Below are positions 17,449 to 25,625 of a DNA stretch of 64,000 bases, one piece after another. The stretch is from Rhizobium sp. 007. Lineage in GTDB: Bacteria; Pseudomonadota; Alphaproteobacteria; Rhizobiales; Rhizobiaceae. Location of the stretch: positions 2,480,001 through 2,544,000 of the forward strand of contig NZ_CP064187.1 in NCBI RefSeq assembly GCF_015353075.1, given 5' to 3'. The position numbers were made by a program, and so were the translations under genes. The number at the start of each line of letters is the position of its first letter. The first letter of the stretch is position 1. The notes under the pieces were generated by a model. It saw nothing but the letters and a program-made list of their open reading frames with translations, did no database searches and had not been told where the DNA came from.

Positions 17449-18137
17449 AGCTTTGTCTCAGGTGAAAGGGTTGACGATGCACCCGGCTGCAGCAACCAGG
17501 TGAAAAGAAAGAGCGCCGCGACCGCGCCGGCGATTTCGGCGACCCAGAAGCCCGGAAGATCGACCGGACGGATGCCGGAAAAGGTGTCGGTCAGCGAGCG
17601 GGCGAAGGCAACGGCCGGATTGGCGAAGGAAGTCGAAGCGGTGAACCAGTAGGCGGCCGTGATATAAAGCCCCACCAACCATGGCACCGCCTTCTGCTCG
17701 AAGCGGATCCCGGCGAGGATCACCGCCACCAGGCCGAAGGTCGCGACACCTTCGGAAAACCATTGCGCCCCGCCGGTGCGCACCTTTGTCGACAGCTGGA
17801 CGAGCGGAAGATCGAACATCAGATGGGCCGCAATCGTCCCGATGGCGCCGCCAGCAACCTGCGCCAGGACGTAGCAGAGGAAATCGCGTTTCGGCAGCGA
17901 CCGCGATATCGCGAAGACCAGCGAGACCGCCGGATTGAAATGAGCTCCGGAAACCGGCGCGAGGATAGTGATCAGCACCACCAGGATGGCGCCGGTCGCC
18001 AGCGTGTTGCCGAGCAGCGCCAGTCCTACATCCTGCGTCAGCGATGTCGCCATGATGCCCGACCCGACCACGGTCGCGACGAGAAGTGCTGTGCCGAGGC
18101 CCTCGGACACAAGGCGGCGCGGCAAATCGAACATCAT
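17445..18137 (-). CDS. aqpS: Aquaglyceroporin AqpS (arsenite channel)
   Basis: 230 residues, six membrane helices and the two aquaporin NPA loops (SGAHFNPAVSLVFAI and SFANPAVAFARSLTD). AqpS-type channels replace an active pump in rhizobial ars operons by letting As(III) made in the cell flow out. The ATG at 18137 is favoured by AGGA five bases upstream; a second ATG follows directly. It lies between the two arsC genes, consistent with that role. Confidence 0.93.
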   Translation of the reverse strand: MMFDLPRRLVSEGLGTALLVATVVGSGIMATSLTQDVGLALLGNTLATGAILVVLITILAPVSGAHFNPAVSLVFAISRSLPKRDFLCYVLAQVAGGAIGTIAAHLMFDLPLVQLSTKVRTGGAQWFSEGVATFGLVAVILAGIRFEQKAVPWLVGLYITAAYWFTASTSFANPAVAFARSLTDTFSGIRPVDLPGFWVAEIAGAVAALFLFTWLLQPGASSTLSPETKL

Positions 18138-18139
18138 CG

Positions 18140-18648
18140 TTATCCTGCCTTCACCGGATTGCTCGTCGAACCTTCCATGGCGCCGATCTGGCGCAGGTGC
18201 TGCTCCAGAGCGAGCTTGTCGATCGACGACAAAGGCAGGCTCAGGAAGGCCATGATCCGGTTCTTCAGGAACCGCGCGGCCTGCGCGAAAGCCCAGCCCT
18301 TCTCGACTTCGCTGCCCTCGACAGCGGCCGGATCCTCGACGCCCCAGTGGGCAGTCATCGGATGGCCGATCCAGACAGGGCAGGCTTCGCCCGCGGCGCT
18401 GTCGCAGACCGCGCACCCGCCTCGGCAAACACGTCCCAGCTCTTCGAGCTGAAGCCGGTCGAAGGATAGCCCAGCGCCTGCAGCTCCTTCAACGCATAGG
18501 GATTGACCTTACCCTTGGGTTGGCTCCCTGCCGAAAACGCCCGGAAGCGGCCCTTGCCTTCGGCGTTGAGAATGGACTCCGCCAGGATCGAGCGGGCGGA
18601 ATTGCCGGTGCAAAGGAACAGCACATGGTAGAGACGGTCGGCAGTCAT
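18140..18648 (-). pseudogene. arsC: LMW-phosphatase-type arsenate reductase, internally deleted
   Basis: The start ([20 protein letters not shown]) carries the C-x5-R-S active loop of the thioredoxin/LMW-PTPase arsC family. The frame is good to [10 protein letters not shown]. The next recognisable piece, [20 protein letters not shown], is in another frame. The few residues expected between them (a DFVFT-like strand) are missing. An out-of-frame deletion of roughly 20-30 bases therefore explains the break. The frame ends with TAA two bases before the aqpS start, and the rest of the C-terminus is intact. The gene starts in an ATGA overlap with arsR. Confidence 0.8.
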
Positions 18649-19001
18649 TGCAGTTTCTCCTCCACTTTAGGCGCGCAGCATGCGGCGACCGCCGCCACAG
18701 GTGCGCAGATTTCAGGGTTCCCGGCGCAGCAGTCTTCCATCAGGAAGCGGATCAGACCGCCCAGCGCACTATAGTTCGCGGTGTAGATGATCGAGCGGGA
18801 TTCACGCTTCTGGCTGATGAGGCCGGATCGTTCGAGCTCCTTGAGATGGAAGGAGACATTCGACGGCGAGACGGCCGTCTTCTCCGCAACCATGCCGGCG
18901 GCCATGCCGTCTGGACCCGCGACCACCAGCACGCGGACGATCTGCAGGCGGGTCTCCTGGGAGAGCGCGGCGAAGGCGCTCAGGGCTTGACGTTGATCCA
19001 T
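18645..19001 (-). CDS. arsR: ArsR-family arsenite-responsive repressor
   Basis: A 118-residue winged-helix repressor. The recognition helix region is [20 protein letters not shown], followed by the wing [13 protein letters not shown]. The C-terminus has [12 protein letters not shown] and a later ACCAP. This places the candidate As(III) ligands C-terminal, as in ArsR of the Acidithiobacillus type, and not in the DNA-binding helix. It is the first gene of the operon and should repress it from the palindrome just upstream. Confidence 0.93.
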   Translation of the reverse strand: MDQRQALSAFAALSQETRLQIVRVLVVAGPDGMAAGMVAEKTAVSPSNVSFHLKELERSGLISQKRESRSIIYTANYSALGGLIRFLMEDCCAGNPEICAPVAAVAACCAPKVEEKLQ

Positions 19002-19029
19002 ATTTCAATAATCCTTGAATCGTTGAAAT
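19002..19029. promoter_or_regulatory. ArsR operator palindrome
   Basis: ATTTCAA at 19002-19008 and TTGAAAT at 19023-19029 form an inverted repeat between the divergent arsR and DUF6428-like genes, overlapping both promoter positions. Rhizobial ArsR sites commonly have this TTCAA/TTGAA form. Confidence 0.65.
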
Positions 19030-19037
19030 TAGGATTA

Positions 19038-19568
19038 ATGCAAATGAACGCGATCGACAACAGCAAAATGCAGGACCGCGACGTCAGCCTCGGCCCGCTT
19101 CTCGACTTCCTGGCAGGCGCCAAGGATTTGCCCTTGGTTTTCCATTACGACGGTCGGCCGGTAAAACCGGGCTACCACGTCACCGAAGTCAAGGCCGGTG
19201 AGTTCGCAGCGCTCGACTGCGGCGCCAACCCGGAAGCATGGCGAGAGATTTTCATCCAGCTATGGGACATCGAAGAGGACGACCGCACGCATATGCCGGC
19301 TGGAAAATTCCACGCAATCATCCGCAAGGTGACCGAGCATGTGAAGCTCGACGGGTCTGCGAGGCTGACATTCGAAATCAGCGACGGCGTGCGGCCAATG
19401 CAGCTTTATTGGGCGGCCATGCCGGCCCTGCTGGGTGGCATGGTGCACGTCGAACTTGCGCCTCGCCCGGCAAGCTGCAAGCCGCGCGACCGCTGGCTCA
19501 AAGAGGAAGCACGAAAGACTGAAGCCTGCTGCAGGCCCACGCATGGCAAAGATACCTGCTGCGCCTAG
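19038..19568 (+). CDS. DUF6428-like protein divergent from arsR
   Basis: About 176 residues. Recognisable conserved text includes LVFHYDGRPVKPGYHVTEVK, CGANPEAWREIFIQLWDI and PAGKFHAIIRKV. The C-terminus is Cys-rich (EACCRPTHGKDTCCA), which could bind soft metals or metalloids. Proteins of this kind recur beside arsR genes in rhizobia; my family name is from memory. AGGA precedes the ATG at 19038, and an ATG at 19044 is equally possible. It shares the ArsR operator with the ars operon, so it is probably arsenite-inducible. Confidence 0.72.
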   Translation: MQMNAIDNSKMQDRDVSLGPLLDFLAGAKDLPLVFHYDGRPVKPGYHVTEVKAGEFAALDCGANPEAWREIFIQLWDIEEDDRTHMPAGKFHAIIRKVTEHVKLDGSARLTFEISDGVRPMQLYWAAMPALLGGMVHVELAPRPASCKPRDRWLKEEARKTEACCRPTHGKDTCCA

Positions 19569-20115
19569 AAGGCATTGAAAAGCCAACGGCCCACATCAGC
19601 GACAGTTATCTCCGGCCCTTCCTAATCATATTGGGCAGGTTGATATGTCGTCGGGACACTGCCGTTATACGTTCCATGAGGTTTGTGCTGTTTTACATTG
19701 TAGTGTGCTTTTCCGTCAGCCTTGCTGTGGGCGTCACCATATATCCGATCTTTGAACCGCCACCCGGGCCGGCGCAGGATTCCTCGCGGCAAAGCTCCCG
19801 TCCTCAAGCAGCCAGGATGGCGGGCAAGACCTCTCGCCTGATGCCTTGCGCCAATGCCTCGTCCTGCCTCCAGGCGCCAACGAGCGCTGACCCGAACGAC
19901 GCTTTTCGTTTCCGACCACCGGTTTTTGTGCCGGCCTCTCCCCGCACCCCGTCGGCGGGTGTGCCCGCGAGACGTGAGCTTTAAATGGTTGCCCCGGCCC
20001 CAGACCAAGCCCTCCGCATCGTCGCATTCCGGCAGCAGGTCGACCGAACGCGCGAATGCAACGCTTCATTAACCACGTCTAGCGTACTTTTGGCAAAACC
20101 AAGGAGGTCGGCAGG
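19569..20115. other. No convincing gene
   Basis: 547 bases. One frame from 19676 begins with a hydrophobic helix (FVLFYIVVCFSVSLAVGVTI), but the rest is low-complexity Pro/Ser/Arg and unlike a folded protein. The end of the stretch holds the AAGGAGGT site of the next gene. Confidence 0.35.
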
Positions 20116-21573
20116 TTGAGGGGGCGAACAACACTAGCTCGTAGCGCAGCGTATTTCGTAATCGCGTCTTTGCTGGCGGGCTGCGTGAGCGGACCGGACC
20201 ACACGCCTCCGGAGATGCCGCTGCCGGCGAAATTCGGTGAGGGCAGCACCAAGAATATCGGTGATGTTGCGACGGTGGCCTGGTGGTCGGCCTATCGCGA
20301 CAGGCAGCTCGACAGCCTGGTGGCGCGCGGCATCGACCAGAACCTCGACGTGCTGCAGGCGATGGAGCGCATCAATTCGGCGTCCTCGAATGTGACGGTC
20401 GCCGGGGCCGGTTCGCTGCCGAGCCTGGTGGTCGGTGCCTCGCACACGGTGTCGGGCCAGATGGGCTCGGAGCGCACCCGGGTGGGTGCTACCAACACCA
20501 CTGGCGGCGAGGCCAATGTCTCCTGGCTGCTCGATCTCTTCGGCCAGTACCGCCGCTCCAAGGAAAGCGCGCTTGCCTCGCTCGATTCGGCCTATGCCAG
20601 CGCCGACGTGGCCCGGCTTGCCTTCCTGCAGGATCTCGTCTCGACCTATATCGACGCCCGCTTCTACCAGGAGCGCATTGCGCTGTCGAAGGCCAACCTG
20701 CAATCGCGCCGGGAGACCTACGACCTCACCAAGTTCCAGCTGGAAGCCGGGGCCGCCTCCAGGCTCGACGTCGTCCAGGCCGAGGGCCTGGTGCAGTCGA
20801 CGCAGGCCGAAATCCCCGGTCTGGAAACCAACTTCCGCGTCTCGGCGCATCACATCGCCACGCTGCTCGGCCTGCCGGCCTCCTCGCTGATGGCCGAACT
20901 GCAGAGGGGGGCCGCCCAGCCGGTCTACCGTGCCGGCATCATCTCCGGCATCCCGGCCGACCTGATCCGCAACCGTCCCGACATCCGCGTGGCCGAGCGC
21001 AATCTGGCAGCGGCGACCGCCAATATCGGCGTCGCCCAATCGCAGCTTTATCCGTCGATCGCGCTGTCCGGCTCGATCTCGCCGACCTGGGTCAACCCGG
21101 CCAGTGGCCGCGGCGGCGGCCTGACCACCTGGTCCTTCGGCCCGACGCTCAACCTGCCGATCTTCGACGGCGGCCGCCTGCGCGCCAATGTCGACATTGC
21201 CAAGTCGGACGCCAAGACCGCCTATCTCGCCTGGAAGGCAGCGGTGCTCAACGCCGTCGAGGAGGTGGAGAACGCGCTGTCGGCGGTGCGCCGCGACGCC
21301 CAGACGGTGGAAGCGCTGCGCGCCCAGGTCAAGACGACGCAGGAATCGCTGGAACTGTCGACGGCAAGCTACAAGGACGGCGCCTCCTCGCTGCTCGACG
21401 TGCTCGACGCCCAGCGCCAGGTGTCGCTGGCCCAGGCGAGCCTGGCGGCGGCCGTGCAGCAGATGGCCAAGGACTACGTCTCCCTCAACGTCGCCATCGG
21501 CGGCGGCTATGCCCCGGGCGGCAAGGTCAATTCTGTCTCCGCCACCGTGGCAAAGGGCCCCACAAAGAGCTGA
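20116..21573 (+). CDS. NodT-type outer-membrane efflux lipoprotein (TolC family)
   Basis: 485 residues. The signal peptide ends in a lipobox, SLLAGC, predicting a lipid-anchored Cys. The body has the two OEP repeats, with YIDARFYQERIALSKANLQS and IRNRPDIRVAERNLAAATAN, and the periplasmic coiled-coil helices ending in SYKDGASSLLDVLDAQRQVS. It forms the outer-membrane duct of an RND or MFS tripartite pump. The TTG start at 20116 is set by GGAGG eight bases earlier. No membrane-fusion protein or inner-membrane pump is adjacent, so it must pair with a system elsewhere. Confidence 0.9.
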   Translation: MRGRTTLARSAAYFVIASLLAGCVSGPDHTPPEMPLPAKFGEGSTKNIGDVATVAWWSAYRDRQLDSLVARGIDQNLDVLQAMERINSASSNVTVAGAGSLPSLVVGASHTVSGQMGSERTRVGATNTTGGEANVSWLLDLFGQYRRSKESALASLDSAYASADVARLAFLQDLVSTYIDARFYQERIALSKANLQSRRETYDLTKFQLEAGAASRLDVVQAEGLVQSTQAEIPGLETNFRVSAHHIATLLGLPASSLMAELQRGAAQPVYRAGIISGIPADLIRNRPDIRVAERNLAAATANIGVAQSQLYPSIALSGSISPTWVNPASGRGGGLTTWSFGPTLNLPIFDGGRLRANVDIAKSDAKTAYLAWKAAVLNAVEEVENALSAVRRDAQTVEALRAQVKTTQESLELSTASYKDGASSLLDVLDAQRQVSLAQASLAAAVQQMAKDYVSLNVAIGGGYAPGGKVNSVSATVAKGPTKS

Positions 21574-21981
21574 AAAAGCCGAAGCACGCGGCGCGACCGC
21601 TCGCGGTCAAGGGAGGAAAAAGGACCCGTTCTGCCTATTGACGAGCCCTTCTCCCTTCATCGGAGGAGTAATGAGACGGTCTCGCAAGGATGATACCGCT
21701 CTCAAGCATCAGACCCACGATTTCCCGGTCTTGAACATTTCTACAAATGGATGAGCCTGCCCTACGCCCCGATACGCACTATGACGATCGCGCGAACGCG
21801 CTTCCTGTGCCGGAAGAGGACAGGAACCGGCCCGCTCGGCTATCACCCAAAGGGATTAGTTGATTTCGTGCAGTAGTATGGCATCCTTGCGTCGGGATCG
21901 GGGGCCGTACCGAGTAGAACCAATTCCAAATGCGGCAGCTAATACTCGCGGGCTAATGACCGCGAAAAGCTCCTTGCGGAA
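21574..21981. other. Non-coding stretch; possible small RNA before the terminator
   Basis: No protein gene is apparent. The segment ends in a strong intrinsic terminator 409 bases after the NodT stop, far for a simple 3' end, so a separate short transcript may end there. I recognise no named RNA family. Confidence 0.3.
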
Positions 21982-22017
21982 GGGCTCGCTTCATTGCTGA
22001 AGCGAGCCCGGCTTTTT
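21982..22017 (+). terminator. Rho-independent terminator
   Basis: GGGCTCGCTTCA and TGAAGCGAGCCC form a perfect 12-base stem with a 4-base loop, followed by GGCTTTTT. Confidence 0.85.
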
Positions 22018-22258
22018 CGGCCCCCAAGAATATCGAGCAGTCTTCAGTCTTATACAGAATAACAGCGTCCCCGCTTGTAGGGGCGCCGGGGATACTCAGA
22101 TCCTCTTCCTTCTCGGCCAACAAGCATCGGAACTCGGCTCCTTCGAGGCAAACCGCGCCTTCCACCCCTGACCCAGGTGGCACTCGAGACGGCCCTGCCC
22201 GCGAAAGCATGCGAAGCCTTCACAGCAGTTCGGGGAGTTCAGCAGCAACCACGCATGA

Positions 22259-23026
22259 TCAATGCATGAAATCCCTGATCTTGTAGGCAACCTCCGTCCG
22301 GTTGGTGGCATTCAGCTTTTTCATGATGTTGCGGATGTGAACCTTTACCGTACTTTCGCAAAGCTTCATTTCATACGCGATGATCTTGTTGGCCTTGCCG
22401 CGCAGCAAGGCTTCTGCCACGACCGCTTCACGCGGCGTGAAGAGTTCATCGGTGCAGTTCATGCCGTTGCTGACAGCACTGATCACATGCCTCGCAGCAA
22501 GAATGCTGCTCGCGGGAATGAAAATTCCCCCGGCCTGGGCCAGGCCGATCGCTTCTGCAGCAACGCCAATACTGACAGTGGTGGGTATGTAGCCTCGGGC
22601 GCCGTATTCCAGCGCTTTGAGGATTTGCGAAAGTTCGTCGCTTTCCGCCCCCACGACGACAGGGCTGGATTTGAACTTCTCGGTCAATTTCGCGATCGCT
22701 TGGCCCACATCGGCATCCGTGATCTTCTTTCCGCCGATCATCAAAAGGATGACGGCGGGATCATGCTGGATATGCTGGTTCTGCCAGTCCTCCAGCGAAT
22801 TGGCGGAAATGATGTTCAAGGCCGGTTGATACTCGCGAAGGCTGCGTGACAGGCACTCCCGGTCAAGCGCCCGCGAATCGATCAGCAGCAGATACTCCGC
22901 ATGCTCTTCCGTCGTGACGATATTCGCCGACGACAGACTCCGTACCGGATCCCTCGCCTTCAAGGAAATGAGGCGGGTTGTCCTTGCGATACCAGTATTT
23001 TCGCTGGTTATTTGTTGCCCGTTCAT
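22259..23026 (-). CDS. LuxR/NarL-type transcriptional regulator
   Basis: 255 residues. An N-terminal receiver-like region (EYLLLIDSRALDRECLSRSL, later SSPVVVGAESDELSQILKAL followed by EYGARGYIPT) lacks an obvious phosphorylatable Asp on strand 3 (AVILLMIGG). The C-terminal helix-turn-helix is LFTPREAVVAEALLRGKANK then IAYEMKLCESTVKVHIRNIM. The AGGAG before the ATG is clear. Proteins of this build regulate exopolysaccharide genes in rhizobia. It sits at the left edge of the polysaccharide/NRPS locus, so control of that locus is likely. Nested inverted repeats lie upstream. Confidence 0.87.
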   Translation of the reverse strand: MNGQQITSENTGIARTTRLISLKARDPVRSLSSANIVTTEEHAEYLLLIDSRALDRECLSRSLREYQPALNIISANSLEDWQNQHIQHDPAVILLMIGGKKITDADVGQAIAKLTEKFKSSPVVVGAESDELSQILKALEYGARGYIPTTVSIGVAAEAIGLAQAGGIFIPASSILAARHVISAVSNGMNCTDELFTPREAVVAEALLRGKANKIIAYEMKLCESTVKVHIRNIMKKLNATNRTEVAYKIRDFMH

Positions 23027-23411
23027 AGCCGACTCCTACTCTCAACAAAATTGGCAGCCAAAACTAGAGACCAATTTGAAATACATACGCTTTACTTGCA
23101 AATCATACGATTAGATCAAACTTTAGGGCCAGATCTAAAGTACTTTTACAGTCGTATGAAATCCAAACGCCCAACATTAAACTTGCATTAATTATAAATG
23201 TCGGCATTAACATATGTTAACCACTACTCATAAAAGATCACATCTAGAACTTATTTCTTACCGCACAATAACATTGCCCCTAATCACTTTAGCCACAAAG
23301 AGCTACGAATATTGTGAATAATCCTCATATTTTATAGAATTATCCACAGAGATGCCCTGTCGGCTCTTCTTTTCGAATAGCCCCCAAAACACCTGGAAGT
23401 ATTTCAGGAAT
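23027..23411. promoter_or_regulatory. AT-rich regulatory stretch with nested inverted repeats
   Basis: A 385-base AT-rich segment unlike the GC-rich surroundings, with no gene. Within it TCATACGA (23103-23110) pairs with TCGTATGA (23152-23159), TTAGATC (23111-23117) with GATCTAA (23132-23138), and CTTTAG (23121-23126) with CTAAAG (23135-23140). The site is 77-133 bases upstream of the LuxR-type start and could be its operator or a structured leader. Confidence 0.5.
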
Positions 23412-24119
23412 TTACAGCCGGCGCTCCGCCGGCGGCGCCAGGTAGCTTGGGTCGAAATCGACCAGTTCCTCGAGTTTCTTCCTGTCGAGGAATTCGACGA
23501 CGCCACTTTTGAATACAAGCAGGCCGCTGAGCCGCATATCTTTCAGGACGCGATTGATATGGACGGTCGAAAGACCGACGGCATCACCGATTTCGGCCTG
23601 TGTCAGCGGACATTCAAAACCATCCGCCGACTCGTGCTGGAAGACACCCAGCCGGACGGCCAGCTCGAGAAGAAGATGCGCCGTCCGGGCAAGAGCATCG
23701 CGGCGCCCGATATTCGCCATCCTTTCGGTCAGCCGGGCTTGACGGCGCACCATCTCCAGGAGCAGCGCGCGGTGCAGGTCGTTCGAAGCGCTCTCGGGCT
23801 TTCGATCGCCGAGCGCCGGCAGTTCGTAGATGCGGATGTTGGAGAGCGCCTGCATCGTCTCGCGCGACAATTCCGCCGAAGCAGTCCACACGATATCGCC
23901 GGGAAGCGAAAAATCGGACACCATGCGTGTGCCATTTGGAAGCAGCTTCCAGGATATTATCCAGCCGCTGATCAGATAGAAGATGCGGGCCCGGCGATTT
24001 CCGACCTCGAAGATCGTTTCGCCGGCTTGGTAACCGCGGTACGCTCCCCCCGCAAATTCGCGACGCTTGAGATGACGACTTGCCGAAAGCTCATATTCCG
24101 CGGTGGTCAGTGTTACCAT
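23412..24119 (-). CDS. Crp/Fnr-family transcriptional regulator
   Basis: 235 residues. The effector domain includes GYQAGETIFEVGNRRARIFY and LPNGTRMVSDFSLPGDIV. The DNA-binding part is PLTQAEIGDAVGLSTVHINR VLKDMR-type (Q-A-E-I-G then S-T-V-H-I-N-R), a classic Crp recognition helix. No Fe-S cysteine set is visible. GGGGA before the ATG at 24119 fixes the start. Together with the LuxR-type gene it forms a two-regulator flank of the polysaccharide locus, which begins immediately upstream on the same strand. Confidence 0.87.
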   Translation of the reverse strand: MVTLTTAEYELSASRHLKRREFAGGAYRGYQAGETIFEVGNRRARIFYLISGWIISWKLLPNGTRMVSDFSLPGDIVWTASAELSRETMQALSNIRIYELPALGDRKPESASNDLHRALLLEMVRRQARLTERMANIGRRDALARTAHLLLELAVRLGVFQHESADGFECPLTQAEIGDAVGLSTVHINRVLKDMRLSGLLVFKSGVVEFLDRKKLEELVDFDPSYLAPPAERRL

Positions 24120-24368
24120 TCCCCAAACCCCGTAAGCGAACATCCGCTTTGACTGAACAAAAGTATAATCTTAAGGTTGGAAAATACACAATATCATGCG
24201 TCTTTTGCCGTGTCGCTTACTCCATATTGCTTAAGTTGCTTGGGAGTGTGGTGTTGCAGCCTGTCGCAGGACTTTACGCGCATACATTGAATCTTTTGCG
24301 GGCGACGGGAAACAACGCTCCGCTGTGATCGGCAAGCCAGGGGAACATCTGGTCTTTCAATGCGGAAT

Positions 24369-25625
24369 TCAACGAGGGCCGGCCGCAATGCCTCGCACGT
24401 CGTCCGACATCGGATATTCGCTGATCAGGCCTGGCCGCAGCGCAAATCGCAAGCGCCGCATTCCCGTTTCCGCACAGTCCATCGTCAGATTATATCTTTC
24501 CTGATCAATACCTTGGGCGAGCGCGGCTTTTAGAAGAGCAGGAATTTCGCTCACCGGCACATGCTCTTCATCCACAAAATAGGCTTCGCGCCCGACGGAG
24601 CGGAAGAAGCCCTCGACCTTTTTATCCCAGCTAAGTCCGACATGCGCAATGCGCAAGGAATAGGCGGCGATGCAGGCGTGGAGGCGATGGGAAACGATGG
24701 CATCCGCGGCATTCAGCAGCCGCAGCAACTGCCCTACGTCCGCAGGCCGATCGGCAAGATGGAGTACGCCTGAGGTAAGATGACGTACCATCGAGCCTTC
24801 GTTCACGATCGTCCTCGCGAAAATGTGATCTTCCGTGGCGCCGTTGCAGAACAGCATGACGCTGAATCCGTCCTCGATCAGCGCGTTTACAAGCTTGCAA
24901 TACCCAGCCGCATCCCCAAGCGGTATCGGGCCCGTCTGGCTGGCATGCCGCGTGAGCACGACCGGTTCCGTGACGCAGATGGCGACCGTCTTTTTCGCGC
25001 TCGGTACGCGCGTCGTATCGGCTATCTGGGCGATCAGGAGCCCGGGATCAGGGATGATGTCCGGAACTGGACCGGTCGGAAAATGACGGCGCCAGCTATC
25101 GTAAGCAAACCTGTCGCGCACCGAGAGGTGCAGCAGCCGCACGCCGCCGATGCGGGCGAACAGTCGCCTGGCTGGCTCTGACCAATCGGAGCTTACGCCG
25201 ACAGCATAAATCGCAAGCGGGCGGTCGAAGCGCCGAACGCAATCCAGAACTGTTCCGATCTTTAACGGGAAATTCAGGTCGTCGTCCTGGAACAGATTGC
25301 CGCCTCCGATGACGACTGCATCCGCCGCGGCAATCTTCCGTTCCCATTCCCCACGCTGCCGCCGGAGCGCTCGCCGGACGACGAACCCGACAGCCAGCCG
25401 CCGCGCAGGCTTTGGCAACCTTTGAAGCAGCTTGAGCAGATGCCGGCGCCGGCTGCTGCTTGCACCGCCGAACCCGCGACGGCCGGCAAGATCGACAGTC
25501 TCCACCTCGATGCCGCCGCCCGTTTGCGAAAGGCCGTGCTCGATGCAAAAAGCCAATATGCCGTCGCCAAGGTTCTCGCTGTATTTGACGTTGAAGACGA
25601 CGATCTTGAAGGGCATCCTGCTCAT
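24369..25625 (-). CDS. Polysaccharide pyruvyl transferase family protein
   Basis: 418 residues. The N-terminus FNVKYSENLGDGILAFCIEH is the N-x-GD motif of the family. ADAVVIGGGNLFQDDDLNFP and the C-terminal NAADAIVSHRLHACIAAYSL are also family hallmarks. These enzymes place ketal-linked pyruvate from PEP on sugars, giving acidic exopolysaccharide. The start lies in an ATGA overlap with the polymerase-like gene upstream, so both are translated together. Pyruvylation of the product of this locus is a good inference. Confidence 0.87.
   Translation of the reverse strand: MSRMPFKIVVFNVKYSENLGDGILAFCIEHGLSQTGGGIEVETVDLAGRRGFGGASSSRRRHLLKLLQRLPKPARRLAVGFVVRRALRRQRGEWERKIAAADAVVIGGGNLFQDDDLNFPLKIGTVLDCVRRFDRPLAIYAVGVSSDWSEPARRLFARIGGVRLLHLSVRDRFAYDSWRRHFPTGPVPDIIPDPGLLIAQIADTTRVPSAKKTVAICVTEPVVLTRHASQTGPIPLGDAAGYCKLVNALIEDGFSVMLFCNGATEDHIFARTIVNEGSMVRHLTSGVLHLADRPADVGQLLRLLNAADAIVSHRLHACIAAYSLRIAHVGLSWDKKVEGFFRSVGREAYFVDEEHVPVSEIPALLKAALAQGIDQERYNLTMDCAETGMRRLRFALRPGLISEYPMSDDVRGIAAGPR

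Noticed and set aside
19676..19984. Open frame with an N-terminal hydrophobic helix
   Set aside because: The rest is Pro/Ser/Arg-rich without motif, and no ribosome site is visible.
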